From Mobilicoccus massiliensis (GTDB lineage: Bacteria; Actinomycetota; Actinomycetes; Actinomycetales; Dermatophilaceae): 64,000 nt of DNA. Location: positions 142,432 to 206,431 of the forward strand of contig NZ_LN651328.1 in assembly GCF_000826525.2 (NCBI RefSeq). Direction: 5' to 3'. Made by a program: the position numbers and the translations under genes. Position 1 is the first letter of the stretch, and each line of letters opens with the position of its first letter. The notes beneath the pieces are model-generated. The model did not search any database and was not told where the DNA came from. It was given only the letters and a program-made list of their open reading frames with translations. Positions 34,858-44,958 of the stretch are shown here, one piece after another.

Positions 34858-35751
34858 TCACCAGTCCGGATGCCAGGCGCCTGCGGTGCGCACGCCCGCG
34901 AGGAGGCCGTCGGCGTCGAGACGCGCGACGAGTTCGGAGACGGGAACCGCCCGGCCCCTCATCCGCAGTGTCGCCTGCGGATCGACCTGGGCCCAGGGCA
35001 CGAGGACGAATCCCCGTTCGTGCGCGCGGGGGTGGGGCAGCACGAGCGACTCGGTCTCGACGACGACGTCGTCCCCGGCGAGCGGATCTCCGTGCTGGAC
35101 GAGGTCGAGGTCGAGCGTGCGCGGCCCCCACCGCACCCGGCGCACTCGGCCGTGGTCGGCCTCCACCTCGTGCAGCCGTCGCAGGACGGTGTGCGGCGCG
35201 AGGCGCGTGTGGCCCATGAGCACGGCGTTGAGGTAGACGGGTTGCTCGGGGCCGCCGACGGGGTCGGTCTCGAAGAGCTCGGAGACCCCGTCGACCCGCA
35301 GCCCCTCGATGGCCGCCACCGCGCGCACGGCCGAGGTCAGCGTGCGTCGTGGGTCGCCGTCGTTGGCGCCGAGGGCGATGACGACCTTGTGCACCGACTC
35401 GCGCCGGATCTGCACGGCGACGTCGGCGAAGGGCACGTCGATCGGGGCGTCGGGCTTGTGCACGACGACCTCGACGGCCTCGACCCCCGCCCGGGCCAGT
35501 GCCGCGTCGGCGATGCGTGCGGCGAGGGTCTCGACGAGGTCGACGTGCGGACCCTCGACGATGCGCACGACGTCGGTGGCGACGTCGGCGTAGCTCACGG
35601 TGTCGGCGAGGTCGTCGCTGCGGCCGGCGGGAAGGAGGTCGAGCTCGAGCGTGACGTCGACGACGAATCGTTGGGCCGTGCGGTGTTCGGCGTCGAGCAC
35701 GCCGTGCGTGCCGAAGGCGGACACGCCGCTGAGCCGGATGCGGTCGCTCAC
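34858..35751 (-). CDS. FolB-FolK fusion: dihydroneopterin aldolase / HPPK
   Basis: Bifunctional 297-residue folate enzyme. Residues 1-~120 are FolB (IRLSGVSAFGTHGVLDAEHR, catalytic region DLVETLAARIAD, VEVVVHKPDAPI); residues ~120-297 are FolK (VVIALGANDGDPRRTLTSAV, FETDPVGGPEQPVYLNAVL, RRVRWGPRTLDLDLVQHGD), which transfers pyrophosphate to hydroxymethyl-dihydropterin. In many actinobacteria the two are adjacent genes; here no stop separates them. GTG start overlaps the folP stop (GTGA). Fourth step pair of the folE-folP-folBK operon. Confidence 0.93.
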   Translation of the reverse strand: MSDRIRLSGVSAFGTHGVLDAEHRTAQRFVVDVTLELDLLPAGRSDDLADTVSYADVATDVVRIVEGPHVDLVETLAARIADAALARAGVEAVEVVVHKPDAPIDVPFADVAVQIRRESVHKVVIALGANDGDPRRTLTSAVRAVAAIEGLRVDGVSELFETDPVGGPEQPVYLNAVLMGHTRLAPHTVLRRLHEVEADHGRVRRVRWGPRTLDLDLVQHGDPLAGDDVVVETESLVLPHPRAHERGFVLVPWAQVDPQATLRMRGRAVPVSELVARLDADGLLAGVRTAGAWHPDW

Positions 35752-36572
35752 GACGCGGCCTCGTCGGTCCAGGCGCTCACGGCCTCGTGCACCTGCAGCG
35801 CCGCGAGCGTCGAGGGCACGTCGTGCACCCGCACCGCCCACACGCCCGCCTGGGCGCACAGCAGGGAGGTCGCGGCGGTCGCGGCGTCGCGCGCGGTCGG
35901 CGGCACGGGCTCCTCCCGCCCGCCGAGCCGACCGAGAAAGGTCTTGCGGGAGGCGCCGACGAGCACCCGGTATCCGAGCCCCGAGAACGCATCGAGGTGA
36001 GCGAGGAGCTGCCAGTTGTGTTCCGCGGTCTTGGCGAAGCCGAGGCCCGGGTCGAGCACCAGCCTCTCCGGGTCGATCCCGGCGGCGAGCGCGGCCTCGA
36101 CCCGCTCGTTCATCTCGCGACACACGTCGGTGACGACGTCGTCGTAGACGGCCCGCTGCTGCATCGAGTCACCGTGACCGCGCCAGTGCATCGCGACGTA
36201 GGTCGCGCCTTTCCGCCCGACGAGAGGCAGCATCTGCGGATCGGCCAGCCCACCGCTCACGTCGTTGACGATCTCGGCTCCCGCCTCGATCGCGGCCGCC
36301 GCCACCGACGCCCGCATCGTGTCGATCGAGACCCGCAGGCCCGACCCCGCGAGCGCGGAGACGACGGGCAGGACGCGGTCGAGCTCCTCCTCCTCGCCGG
36401 GGCGTCGCGAGCCCGGCCGGGTCGACTCTCCGCCGACATCGAGGATGTCGGCGCCCTGCCGGGCGAGGTCGCGGCCGTGCGCGACGGCTGCGTCGGGGTC
36501 GAACCAGCGCCCGCCGTCGCTGAAGGAGTCGGGGGTGACGTTGACGATGCCCATGACGAGGGGCCGGGTCAC
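35748..36572 (-). CDS. folP: Dihydropteroate synthase
   Basis: Condenses hydroxymethyl-dihydropterin pyrophosphate with p-aminobenzoate; the sulfonamide target. 274 residues as a TIM barrel with [67 protein letters not shown] and [17 protein letters not shown] start overlaps the folE stop by four bases, giving a tight operon. Confidence 0.96.
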   Translation of the reverse strand: MTRPLVMGIVNVTPDSFSDGGRWFDPDAAVAHGRDLARQGADILDVGGESTRPGSRRPGEEEELDRVLPVVSALAGSGLRVSIDTMRASVAAAAIEAGAEIVNDVSGGLADPQMLPLVGRKGATYVAMHWRGHGDSMQQRAVYDDVVTDVCREMNERVEAALAAGIDPERLVLDPGLGFAKTAEHNWQLLAHLDAFSGLGYRVLVGASRKTFLGRLGGREEPVPPTARDAATAATSLLCAQAGVWAVRVHDVPSTLAALQVHEAVSAWTDEAAS

Positions 36573-37153
36573 CGTGTGCCTCCGAGGATGAGGCTCATCG
36601 CCTCGGCGCGGGTGGCGGCGGAACGCAACTGGCCGCGCACGGCGGACGTCGTCGTGCGGGCTCCGGGTTTGCGCACCCCACGCATCGACATGCACAGGTG
36701 CTCGCAGTCGACGACGACGATGACGCCGCGCGGCTCGAGGTGCTCGACGAGGGCGTCGGCCACCTGGGAGGTCAGGCGCTCCTGGATCTGCGGTCGCCGC
36801 GCGTAGATGTCGACGAGACGGGCGAGCTTGGACAGGCCGGTGACCCGGCCGTTCTTGGCGGGGATGTAGCCGACGTGCGCGACGCCGTGGAACGGCACGA
36901 GGTGGTGCTCGCACGTGCTGTACACCTCGATGTCGCGCACGAGCACCATCTCGTCGTGGTCGATCTCGAACGTCGTCGACAACAACTCGGCCGGGTCCAT
37001 ACGCAGGCCGGCGAACAACTCGGTGTAGGACCGGGCGACCCGGGCGGGGGTGTCGCGCAGCCCGTCGCGGTCGGGATCCTCCCCGACGGCGATGAGCAAC
37101 TCGCGCACGGCGCGTTCGGCCCGCGCGAGATCAACTGGTGGGGGGATCGACAT
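36569..37153 (-). CDS. folE: GTP cyclohydrolase I
   Basis: Makes 7,8-dihydroneopterin triphosphate from GTP, entry to folate synthesis and a possible source for the PTPS-like protein at 52297. 194 residues; zinc and catalytic motifs [18 protein letters not shown] and [20 protein letters not shown] are complete. GGAGG lies just before the ATG, inside the end of ftsH, which it overlaps by 23 bp. Confidence 0.96.
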   Translation of the reverse strand: MSIPPPVDLARAERAVRELLIAVGEDPDRDGLRDTPARVARSYTELFAGLRMDPAELLSTTFEIDHDEMVLVRDIEVYSTCEHHLVPFHGVAHVGYIPAKNGRVTGLSKLARLVDIYARRPQIQERLTSQVADALVEHLEPRGVIVVVDCEHLCMSMRGVRKPGARTTTSAVRGQLRSAATRAEAMSLILGGTR

Positions 37154-39155
37154 GGCCTCCGCCGGGTATCTCGATGATCTGGGTGGGTGGGCTCTCGGTC
37201 TCGGGCTCGGACTCGCGTGGGTCCTCGCCTCGCGCGAGCGCGCTGCGTTCCGACGGGGTGAGAACCGGCGGGAGCTCGCTCGCGGCGCGGCCGTCGCCGC
37301 TGCACCAGACGGCGCGCCTGGGGCTGCGGATGACGCCGGCGAGCAGCTCGGCGAGCCGTGCTCCGCCGATCGACTCGTGCTCGATGAGCTCGAGAACGAG
37401 CCGGTCGAGCAGCGCGCGGTTCTCGTGCAGGACTTGCCACGCCTCGTCGTGCGCGGTCTCGATGAGGTGCCGCACCTCGAGGTCGACGAGGCCCGCGACC
37501 TCCTCGGAGTAGTCGCGCTGATGACCCATGTCGCGGCCGAGGAAGACCTCGCCGTCGTCCTGCCCGAGGCGCACCGCGCCGATGCGGCTGCTCATGCCGA
37601 ACTGGGTGACCATGCGGCGGGCGAGGCCGGTGGCCTTCTCGATGTCGTCGGCGGCACCGGAGGTCGGGTCGTGGAACACCATCTCCTCGGCCACGCGCCC
37701 GCCGAGCATGTAGGCGAGCCGGTCGAGCATCTGGTTGCGGCTCGTGGAGTACCGCTCGTCGACGGGGACGACCATCGTGTACCCGAGCGAGCGGCCACGC
37801 GGGAGGATCGTCACCTTGGTGACCGGGTCCATGTCGTTCATCGCCGCCGCGACGACCGCGTGCCCGGCCTCGTGGTAGGCGGTCATCTTCTTCTCGGTGG
37901 AGCTCATGACCCGGGTGTGCCGGCGCGGGCCGCCGACGACCCGGTCGATCGCCTCGTCGAGGGCGGCGTCGTCGATGCCGCGCGCGCCGGCCCGTGCGGT
38001 GAGCAGGGCGGCCTCGTTGAGCACGTTGGCGAGGTCCGCGCCCGTGAAGCCGGGCGTACGGCGGGCCACCGCGCGCAGGTCGACCCCCTCGGCGAGGGGT
38101 TTGCCGGCGCCGTGGACGGCGAGGATGGCCTCGCGCCCACGCAGGTCGGGGGCGTCCACCGCGATCTGGCGGTCGAAGCGGCCCGGGCGCAGCAAGGCCG
38201 GGTCGAGGATGTCGGGGCGGTTGGTGGCGGCGATGAGCACGACCCCGGCCGCGTCGTCGAACCCGTCCATCTCGACGAGGAGCTGATTGAGGGTCTGCTC
38301 GCGTTCGTCGTGCCCGCCGCCCAGGCCCGCACCGCGGTGACGCCCGACGGCGTCGATCTCGTCGACGAACACGATGGCGGGTGCCTTGGCCTTGGCCTGC
38401 TCGAAGAGGTCGCGCACCCGGCTCGCACCGACGCCGACGAACATCTCGACGAAGTCGGAGCCCGAGATCGAGTAGAACGGCACTCCGGCCTCGCCCGCGA
38501 CCGCGCGCGCGAGGAGGGTCTTTCCGGTGCCGGGCGGCCCGTACAGCAGGACGCCCTTGGGGATCTTGGCGCCGACCGCGGTGAACCGGGCGGGGTCGGA
38601 GAGGAAGGCCTTGATCTCCGACAGCTCCTCGACCGCCTCGTCGGCGCCGGCCACGTCGGCGAACGTCACCGTGCTGCCCTCGCCGTCGGCCAGCTTGGCC
38701 TTGGAGCGCCCGAACTGCATGAGCCGCCCGCCGCCTTGCATGCGCGCCATGAGGAACCAGAAGAGCAGCACGAACAGCAGGAGGGGCAGGACGTTGACGA
38801 GCAGCAAGGCGCCCCACCCGTCGGACGGCGGCTCGTCGTCGTAGACCCCGATCGCGTCGGACTCGCGCACCTGATCCATGAGCGAGGGCCCGCGTCCTTC
38901 GACGTACATCGTGTAGACCTCGCGCGTGGCACGGCCCGTGCCGACGTCGGTGGGCGCGGCGAGCTCGAGATCGAGCCGGTCGCCGTCACGGAACGTCGCC
39001 TTCTTGACGTGCCCGTCGGCGATGAGCTGCACGGCCCTGGAGGTGTCGACGCGCTGCGGACCGCCTGAGGTGCCGAGCTGGAGCACGACCAGACCCACGA
39101 CGAAGACGAGAAGGACCCACAACATCGGGTTCTTGACGATTCGCGTGGCGTTCAT
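37131..39155 (-). CDS. ftsH: ATP-dependent zinc metalloprotease FtsH
   Basis: Membrane-anchored AAA+ protease that degrades misfolded and regulatory membrane proteins. 674 residues: membrane helices at ~11-27 and ~114-136, Walker A GPPGTGKT at 206-213, SRH region, and zinc site [13 protein letters not shown] near residue 426. A Pro/Glu-rich tail ends the protein ([19 protein letters not shown]). Start at 39155. Upstream lies a 313-bp interval with a 17-bp VNTR. Gene order hpt-ftsH-folE-folP is standard in actinobacteria. Confidence 0.97.
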   Translation of the reverse strand: MNATRIVKNPMLWVLLVFVVGLVVLQLGTSGGPQRVDTSRAVQLIADGHVKKATFRDGDRLDLELAAPTDVGTGRATREVYTMYVEGRGPSLMDQVRESDAIGVYDDEPPSDGWGALLLVNVLPLLLFVLLFWFLMARMQGGGRLMQFGRSKAKLADGEGSTVTFADVAGADEAVEELSEIKAFLSDPARFTAVGAKIPKGVLLYGPPGTGKTLLARAVAGEAGVPFYSISGSDFVEMFVGVGASRVRDLFEQAKAKAPAIVFVDEIDAVGRHRGAGLGGGHDEREQTLNQLLVEMDGFDDAAGVVLIAATNRPDILDPALLRPGRFDRQIAVDAPDLRGREAILAVHGAGKPLAEGVDLRAVARRTPGFTGADLANVLNEAALLTARAGARGIDDAALDEAIDRVVGGPRRHTRVMSSTEKKMTAYHEAGHAVVAAAMNDMDPVTKVTILPRGRSLGYTMVVPVDERYSTSRNQMLDRLAYMLGGRVAEEMVFHDPTSGAADDIEKATGLARRMVTQFGMSSRIGAVRLGQDDGEVFLGRDMGHQRDYSEEVAGLVDLEVRHLIETAHDEAWQVLHENRALLDRLVLELIEHESIGGARLAELLAGVIRSPRRAVWCSGDGRAASELPPVLTPSERSALARGEDPRESEPETESPPTQIIEIPGGGHVDPPTS

Positions 39156-39190
39156 GTGCTCCGGGGCCCTGATCGTGCCCCGCCCCTTCT

Positions 39191-39272
39191 GTCGGTGGCG
39201 TCGATCTGTCGGTGGCGTCGATCTGTCGGTGGCGTCGATCTGTCGGTGGCGTCGATCTGTCGGTGGCGTCGA
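39191..39272. repeat. 17-bp tandem repeat upstream of ftsH
   Basis: Unit GTCGGTGGCGTCGATCT repeated at 39191, 39208, 39225 and 39242 without change, with a partial fifth copy from 39259. The rest of the 39156-39469 interval contains no gene I can support. The array lies 36 bp upstream of the ftsH ATG, where promoter elements would be expected. Confidence 0.95.
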
Positions 39273-39469
39273 GGGTCGCGCCGACGGCGGCGCGGGACGT
39301 TGGCACGACGGTACACCGGGGCACCGACAGACCCCGGTGGGCCTGCGGCTCGCTCGGCGAGATACCGCGCGCGGGAACGGCTTTCCTCTCGCCTGCCGGC
39401 TCGTGGAGCACCGGCCGCGACGCTCTCCCCGTCCTCGGACCGCGCAGGCGGAGATCGGTGCTGAAGGGA

Positions 39470-40021
39470 TCAGGTGTAGACGTGCGGAGCGAGCAGACCG
39501 ATGCAGCGCAGGTTGCGGTACTGCTCGGCGTAGTCGAGGCCGTAGCCGACGACGAACTCGTTGGGGATGTCGAACCCGACGTACTTGACGCCGACGTCGA
39601 CCTTGACCGCGTCGGGCTTGCGCAGCAGCGTGCAGATCTCGACCGAGGCGGCCTGGCGGGAGGCGAGGTTGGCCTTGATCCAGCTCAGAGTGAGGCCCGA
39701 GTCGATGATGTCCTCGATGATGAGGACGTCCTTGCCGGTGATGTCGGTGTCGAGGTCCTTGAGGATGCGCACCACGCCCGAGCTCTTCGTGCCCGAGCCG
39801 TAGGAGCTGATCGCCATCCAGTCCATGGGTGCGGTGCCCGGCAGGGCCCGGATGAGGTCGGAGACCACGATGACCGCACCCTTGAGCACGCCGACGAGCA
39901 GCAGGTCCTTGCCCTCGTAGTCGCGCCAGATCTCCGCGGCGAGCTCATCGAGCCGAGCGAGGATCTGCTCCTCGGTGATGAGCACTCGCTCGAGATCGCC
40001 CGCCATGTGCTCGGCGTCCAC
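39470..40021 (-). CDS. hpt: Hypoxanthine phosphoribosyltransferase
   Basis: Purine salvage enzyme forming IMP/GMP from hypoxanthine/guanine and PRPP. 183 residues: [40 protein letters not shown] and the PRPP-binding loop [17 protein letters not shown]. The GTG at 40021 is preferred because AGGAGG stands five bases before it; an ATG five codons in (MAGDLERV) is possible. It is 40 bp after tilS, in the usual tilS-hpt-ftsH order. Confidence 0.95.
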   Translation of the reverse strand: MDAEHMAGDLERVLITEEQILARLDELAAEIWRDYEGKDLLLVGVLKGAVIVVSDLIRALPGTAPMDWMAISSYGSGTKSSGVVRILKDLDTDITGKDVLIIEDIIDSGLTLSWIKANLASRQAASVEICTLLRKPDAVKVDVGVKYVGFDIPNEFVVGYGLDYAEQYRNLRCIGLLAPHVYT

Positions 40022-40061
40022 GGTTCCTCCTGCGTGCGTGCGTGAAGCGGATGCGGCGAGG

Positions 40062-41060
40062 CTATCGGACGCGGCGGGACGGGTCGCACTCGACGACCAG
40101 GCGCGGGGGGTCGGCGAGGCGAGAGACCCGCACCCCACCCGGGAGGTCGATCGGGCCCTGCCCGTGCCAGTCGGCGACGAGCGCGTCGACGTCGGCGAGG
40201 TGGCCGGCGCGCAGGTCGCCGGGCGGGACTCCGTGCTCGAGGGCGAGAAGTCGCCACAGCCGGCGCCGGATCGCGGCCGGCTCGCCTTCGACGGCCGCCA
40301 CCTCGCACTCCGACTCCCCGACCCGGTCGCGCAGGTGCCGGGCCACCGCATCGAGCGCGTCGGCATCGTCGCGCAACAGATCCGCGCTGCGAGCGAGGGC
40401 CGCGCCGATGCCGGGCAGCTCGTCCTCGATCGCCGCGAGGAGCAGCCGGGTGCGCACCCGCCGGTAGCGCGGGTCGAGGTTGTGCGGGTCGTGCCAGACC
40501 TGAAGACCTTGTGCCTCGCACGCGGCGCGGGTCGTCTCGCGCGGCAGGGCGAGGAAGGGTCGGCGGATGGCGCCGCGCTCGGGCGGCATTCCCGACAACG
40601 ACCGGGTTCCCGAGCCACGCGCGAGCCCGAGCAGCACCTGTTCGGCCTGGTCGTCGCGGGAGTGACCGAGCAGTACGACGTCCGCGCCGGCCCGGCGACG
40701 CGCCTCCTCGATCGCCGCGTACCGGGCCGCGCGAGCACGCGCCTCCGGGCCGCCGCCCCCGACCGAACCCACCTCGACCCGCACGACCTCGGCGCCGAGC
40801 CCGAGATCTCGGCACGTCTGCGCCGCTTGGGCGGCCACCTGCGCCGAGCCGTCCTGCAACCCGTGGTCGACGATCACCGCCGCCGCGCGAATCGGCAGTC
40901 CCGCCGGGCGCCGCGCATCGCACTCGAAGGCGACGGCGGCGGCGAGCGCCAGCGAGTCCGCGCCTCCGCTCACCGCCGCGAGCACACCCCGGTCCTGCGA
41001 ACGCAGAGCACGACGCACGGCGAGGCGGGTCGCGGCGACGGCGGGGTGCGGTCCGGGCAC
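40062..41060 (-). CDS. tilS: tRNA(Ile)-lysidine synthetase
   Basis: Modifies the CAU-anticodon tRNA-Ile with lysine so it reads AUA. 332 residues; PP-loop [20 protein letters not shown] at residues 27-46, [39 protein letters not shown] and a C-terminal TilS substrate-binding domain. Essential in most bacteria. It heads the tilS-hpt pair; the zinc metalloprotease gene lies upstream. Confidence 0.94.
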   Translation of the reverse strand: MPGPHPAVAATRLAVRRALRSQDRGVLAAVSGGADSLALAAAVAFECDARRPAGLPIRAAAVIVDHGLQDGSAQVAAQAAQTCRDLGLGAEVVRVEVGSVGGGGPEARARAARYAAIEEARRRAGADVVLLGHSRDDQAEQVLLGLARGSGTRSLSGMPPERGAIRRPFLALPRETTRAACEAQGLQVWHDPHNLDPRYRRVRTRLLLAAIEDELPGIGAALARSADLLRDDADALDAVARHLRDRVGESECEVAAVEGEPAAIRRRLWRLLALEHGVPPGDLRAGHLADVDALVADWHGQGPIDLPGGVRVSRLADPPRLVVECDPSRRVR

Positions 41061-41138
41061 GGGATGGCCTCGAGTTCTTTCGGATTCGTCGCTGGAGGTC
41101 GTCGTTGAGATCCGTCGGGGGTGACGGGCGAGACGTGA

Positions 41139-42230
41139 TCAGCCGTGGACGCGCGCGACCCACAGTTGCGGGTCGGCGATCTCCTCGGGCGCGGGCAGGG
41201 TCTGCGGGGAGGTCCATACCGCGTTGAAGCCGTCGACGCCGACGCGATCGATGACGGCACGCACGAACTTCGCGCCGTCACGGTACTGCGCCATCTTCGC
41301 CTCGAGACCGAGAACGCGGCGCAGGAGGATGTCGGCCGGCCCGAGCCCGTCGCGGCGCTTCTCGAAGCGAGCGCGGATCGTCTCGACGCTGGGCACGATG
41401 CGGGGGCCGACCTCGTCCATGACGACGTCGGCGTGGCCCTCGAGCAACGACATGATCGCCGTGACCTCGTCGAGTCGACGTCGTTGCTCGGGGGTGGTGA
41501 ACAACGTCACCAATCCGCTGCCGCCTTCGCGGAAGGCCTCGGGAATGCCCCTGACCAGCGTCCCGAGGCGTTCGCGCAGCGTGTCGAGGTCGGGCGCGAG
41601 TTCGTCGAGCAGGGTGCGCGAGCGGGTCACCACGTACTCCCGCAGCCACGGATTGGCCGTGAACTGCACCCGATGGGTCTCCTCGTGCAGGCACACCCAG
41701 AGGCGGAAGTCGGTGGGGTTCACCGACATCGCGCGTTCGGTCTCGACGATGTTGGGGGCCACGAGGAGCAGCCGGGCCCCGTCGGCCGGGCCGCCGGGGG
41801 CGATGTCGTACTGGCCGAGGACCTTGGTCGAGAGGAACGACAGCAGACTGCCCACCTCGACCCCGGTGAGGGCGCCGCCGACCTTCTTCACGGGCGCGGG
41901 CATCGTGTGGTCGGGGCGCTCGACGATCCGCGTGACCACCGGGTCCATGAGCCCCGAGAAGGACCCGATGTTCACCTCCGACCACGTGGGCCGGTCGACG
42001 ACGAGGGCCGGGGGCAGATCGGCCGGGGTCTCGAGGCGGGCCGTCTCGGCGACCGGGGCGTGGGCGCGCGCGGAGGCGAGCCGCAGCTCGGTGACCGCCT
42101 GTTCGGCCTCGGCGACCGACACCTTCGGGCCGGAGGGGGTGAGTCGCCGGGCGGTCGACCTCGCGAGTCCCCAGTCGACGAACGAGGGCGCAGGTGCGGA
42201 TGCCCGCCGGGTGATGTCCTGCTCGGTCAT
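41139..42230 (-). CDS. Zinc-dependent metalloprotease-like protein (DUF2342 / F420-associated family)
   Basis: 363 residues. Contains the zincin-like VCLHEETHRVQFTANPWLRE (HExxH) with further conserved MSLLEGHADVVMDEVGPRI. The family (PF10103) is found across actinobacteria, always between tilS and dacB, and was named after coenzyme F420 gene neighbourhoods; proteolytic activity is not proven. GAGGAC precedes the ATG. Probably cytoplasmic: no signal peptide is visible. Confidence 0.85.
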   Translation of the reverse strand: MTEQDITRRASAPAPSFVDWGLARSTARRLTPSGPKVSVAEAEQAVTELRLASARAHAPVAETARLETPADLPPALVVDRPTWSEVNIGSFSGLMDPVVTRIVERPDHTMPAPVKKVGGALTGVEVGSLLSFLSTKVLGQYDIAPGGPADGARLLLVAPNIVETERAMSVNPTDFRLWVCLHEETHRVQFTANPWLREYVVTRSRTLLDELAPDLDTLRERLGTLVRGIPEAFREGGSGLVTLFTTPEQRRRLDEVTAIMSLLEGHADVVMDEVGPRIVPSVETIRARFEKRRDGLGPADILLRRVLGLEAKMAQYRDGAKFVRAVIDRVGVDGFNAVWTSPQTLPAPEEIADPQLWVARVHG

Positions 42231-42305
42231 CGGAGGTGTCCTCTCATCGGGGTCGAGCGAACTCGGGGCGTGGCGTCGATGTCACGCTGTGGCAGCCGAT
42301 GTGCG

Positions 42306-43830
42306 TCACCGACAGCCGCAGGCCGCGATCGCCGCGATCAGGCGGTCCAACGCCGCACGCGCCTCGAGCGTTCCCCCGGCGCGATCGACGAGCACCGCGT
42401 AGACGAGCAGTCGGCCGTCGGCGTCGACCACCGTGCCGCCGAGTGCGTGGACGCCGGTGAGGGTTCCCGTCTTCGCCCGCGCCAGGCCGGCGGCGGGGCG
42501 GGCGCCGGGGCCGTGGAAGCGGTCGAACAGGGTGCCGCTGAGGCCGGCGACGGGCAGGCGCGCGACGACCTCGGCGAGCGCCGGATCCTGCCCCGTGCTC
42601 GCGAGCGTGAGCACATCGGCGACGACGTTCGCGGGAGCGCGGGTGCTTCGGGAGAGGCCGCTGGTGTCGACGAGCTCGGCCCCGGACACGGGAACTCCGA
42701 GGTCGGCGAGGCCGGTGCGGACCCACGTGGCGACCGCGGGAAACGTCGGTTCGACCCCCTGCGCGGCGGCGGTGCTGCGGGCGAGGGATTCGGTGAGCGC
42801 GTTGTCGGATTCGTCGAGAGCGAGCGCGAGCACCTCGGTGAGCGGCGCGGACCGCACCGCGCCGAGCGGGGCGGCGCCGGCCGGGGCTGGTGCCCGGTCG
42901 GGACGGCCTCGAACCTCGATGCCGGCCCTGCCGAGCTCGGTGGCGAGCAGAGAGGTCGCACGCAACGCCGGATCGGCGGGGGCCGCACGGCCGGGCAGGG
43001 CGCGGGCGTCGGTGGTGCCGAGCATCGTCACCGGGCCGGTGAGTCCGAGGCTCACGTCGCCGGGCTCCCACTCGGGGGCGAGGGCCGGGCCGCGAGCGTA
43101 GGAGTCGTCGAGATGGACGCGGACCGACCGCACGCCCGTACGTTGCAGCGAGGTCGCGACCTGCCCCGCGAGGTCGGCGATGCCGGCGCGTCCCGCGACC
43201 GCGCTCCGGTCTCCGCGACCGGGGGCGAGCAGCGTGTCGCCACCCGCGACGAGGACGACGTCGTTCGGAGTGGCTCCCGTGACGACCTTGGTCTCGAAGG
43301 TGTGCCGGCCGTCGGCGACACGGGTGATGGCCGCGGCCGTGAGCAGTTTGGCGGTCGAGGCGGGGGTGCGTGGCCGGGCGCCGTCGTGGTCGAGGAGGGT
43401 TCGCCCGGTCGCGCCGTCGCGGACGACGAGCCCGATCGAGGGCCCGAGCGCCGGATCCTTGAGGAGCGGCGCGAGACGCATCTTGAGCGCGGACGAGGTG
43501 GGTGCGGGCGCCGCCGAGGCCAGGGCGGACAGGGGCGGCGCCCGCACCCACCTCGTCCGCGCTCAAGATGCGGGGCGCCGCCGAGGCCAGGGCGGACAGG
43601 GGCGGCGGGGCGGTGGGAGCAGATGGGGCGGACGGCTCGATCCTGTCGGAATCGCCTGGGGCGCCCGGCTGCTCGGGCTCCCGACCGGATGGCGCCTCGT
43701 CGCGGGTCTCGGTGGTGAGCACCCCCGGAACGACATCGGCCACGTCGAGGGCGACGTATCCGCCGGCCAGCAGGCAGGCTGCGGCCACCCCCGCGGTGAC
43801 GCGCTGCCCGCGCGTCGTGCGCGCCGTCAT
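42306..43830 (-). pseudogene. dacB: D-alanyl-D-alanine carboxypeptidase (PBP4 type), frameshifted
   Basis: Periplasmic PBP4-type DD-peptidase that trims peptidoglycan stem peptides. From ATG 43830 the signal-anchor and linker read GVAAACLLAGGYVALDVADV through EPSAPSAPTAPPPLSALASA, then a 67-bp inserted duplication shifts the frame. The catalytic domain follows in the next frame from ALKMRLAPLLKDPALG with all motifs intact: SxxK in TPASTAKLLTAAAI, SDN in LDESDNALTESLAR and KTG in ARAKTGTLTGVHAL. Without the 67 bp the gene encodes about 485 residues. The domain alone, started at an internal ATG, would lack its signal peptide and so its place of action. Confidence 0.9.
43478..43607. repeat. Quasi-palindromic 67-bp duplication inside dacB
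   Basis: Two overlapping structures. Inverted repeat: 43478-43515 and 43534-43571 are 38-bp perfect reverse complements around an 18-nt loop. Direct repeat: 43506-43540 recurs at 43573-43607 (35 bp, offset 67). The pattern A-B'-A-B suggests a template-switch event that copied A and an inverted B. Confidence 0.93.
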
Positions 43831-43996
43831 CCGACTCCTCACCCCCTGTGACCCCTGCGCGGGTTCTCCCCCGCTCGCTCGCGCGGGGAGCCGATGAGGT
43901 CCCCGTCGCATTCCCTGCCCGTCGGGGCACCTAGGGCCCCCGTGCATGACATGCTGTGCTGCGAGAATACGTCGCCACCTCAGGAGGGTTTCGAGC

Positions 43997-44545
43997 ATGA
44001 CCGGTACCGAGGCGTCCTCGCCGAAGATCTTCGACGTCACCGTCGAGATCCCGAAGGGTCAGCGGAACAAGTACGAGGTCGACCACGAGACCGGGCGAAT
44101 CCGGCTCGACCGCATGCTGTTCACGTCGACGCAGTACCCCAGCGACTACGGCTACATCGAGGACACCCTGGGCGAGGACGGCGACCCCCTCGACGCCCTC
44201 GTGCTGCTCGACTCCCCCACGTTCCCCGGTGTGCTCATCGAGTGCCGCGCGATCGGCATGTTCCACATGCGCGACGAGGCCGGCGGCGACGACAAGATCC
44301 TCTGCGTGCCCGCCAAGGACCCGCGCGTCATCCACATCCAGACCCTCGACGACGTCAGCGAGTTCGACCGTCTCGAGATCCAGCACTTCTTCGAGACGTA
44401 CAAGGACCTCGAGCCGGGCAAGTCGGTCGTCGGCGCGCACTGGGCCGGCAAGGACGAGGCCGAGCGCATCATCCAGGAGGCGGTCGACCGCGCTCGCGAG
44501 AACAACGTCACCACGAGCCGCTGGCCTGCGCCGCACGCGCACTGA
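43997..44545 (+). CDS. ppa: Inorganic pyrophosphatase
   Basis: Family I soluble pyrophosphatase, hexameric, essential for driving biosynthetic reactions. 182 residues from ATG 43997, which has AGGAGGG eight bases upstream. Signature [20 protein letters not shown] holds the metal-binding aspartates; [11 protein letters not shown] and [14 protein letters not shown] are typical. A hairpin terminator follows. It diverges from dacB, as in mycobacteria. Confidence 0.97.
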   Translation: MTGTEASSPKIFDVTVEIPKGQRNKYEVDHETGRIRLDRMLFTSTQYPSDYGYIEDTLGEDGDPLDALVLLDSPTFPGVLIECRAIGMFHMRDEAGGDDKILCVPAKDPRVIHIQTLDDVSEFDRLEIQHFFETYKDLEPGKSVVGAHWAGKDEAERIIQEAVDRARENNVTTSRWPAPHAH

Positions 44546-44569
44546 GCCTGCGTTCGTTCGTCGCTTCTC

Positions 44570-44600
44570 GATCCCCCGTCGCCGCTGGTGGCGGGGGATC
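44570..44600 (+). terminator. Hairpin terminator after ppa
   Basis: GATCCCCC and GGGGGATC form the outer 8-bp stem with GCC/GGC pairing inside the loop. Located 25 bp after the ppa stop and 26 bp before the convergent cutA stop, so it may serve both. Confidence 0.75.
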
Positions 44601-44625
44601 GTTGCGTGCCGGGACCCTTGGGCGT

Positions 44626-44958
44626 TCAGGAGGTGGTGGCCGGGCGCGTCTCTTCGGCGATCCAGTCGAGGTAGGCCGGTAGGCCGCCGGTGATGGGGAG
44701 CGCCATGATGCACGGCACGTCGTACTCGTGGAGTTCGGCGATACGCCTGCCGACGGAGTCGACGAGGTCGGCGCGGGTGTGCAACGACAGGCGCGCCTCG
44801 GGTGCGTCCTCGATGCGCCCCTCCCACCGGTAGACCGAGCGGATCTCCGGAAGGATGTGAGCGCACGCCGCCCACCGTTCCTCGACGAGGACGCGAGCGA
44901 GATCCGCGGCCCATTCGGCATCCGGACCGGTGACGACGAGTTCCACGCAATCGGCCAC
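44626..44958 (-). CDS. cutA: Divalent cation tolerance protein CutA
   Basis: 110-residue trimeric ferredoxin-like-fold protein linked to copper tolerance and signalling, exact role unresolved. Core motifs ARVLVEERWAACAHILPEIR, SVYRWEGRIEDAPEARLSLH, IAELHEYDVPCIMALPITGG and a C-terminal YLDWIAEET match the family over its whole length. Start at 44958 by family alignment. Confidence 0.93.
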   Translation of the reverse strand: MADCVELVVTGPDAEWAADLARVLVEERWAACAHILPEIRSVYRWEGRIEDAPEARLSLHTRADLVDSVGRRIAELHEYDVPCIMALPITGGLPAYLDWIAEETRPATTS

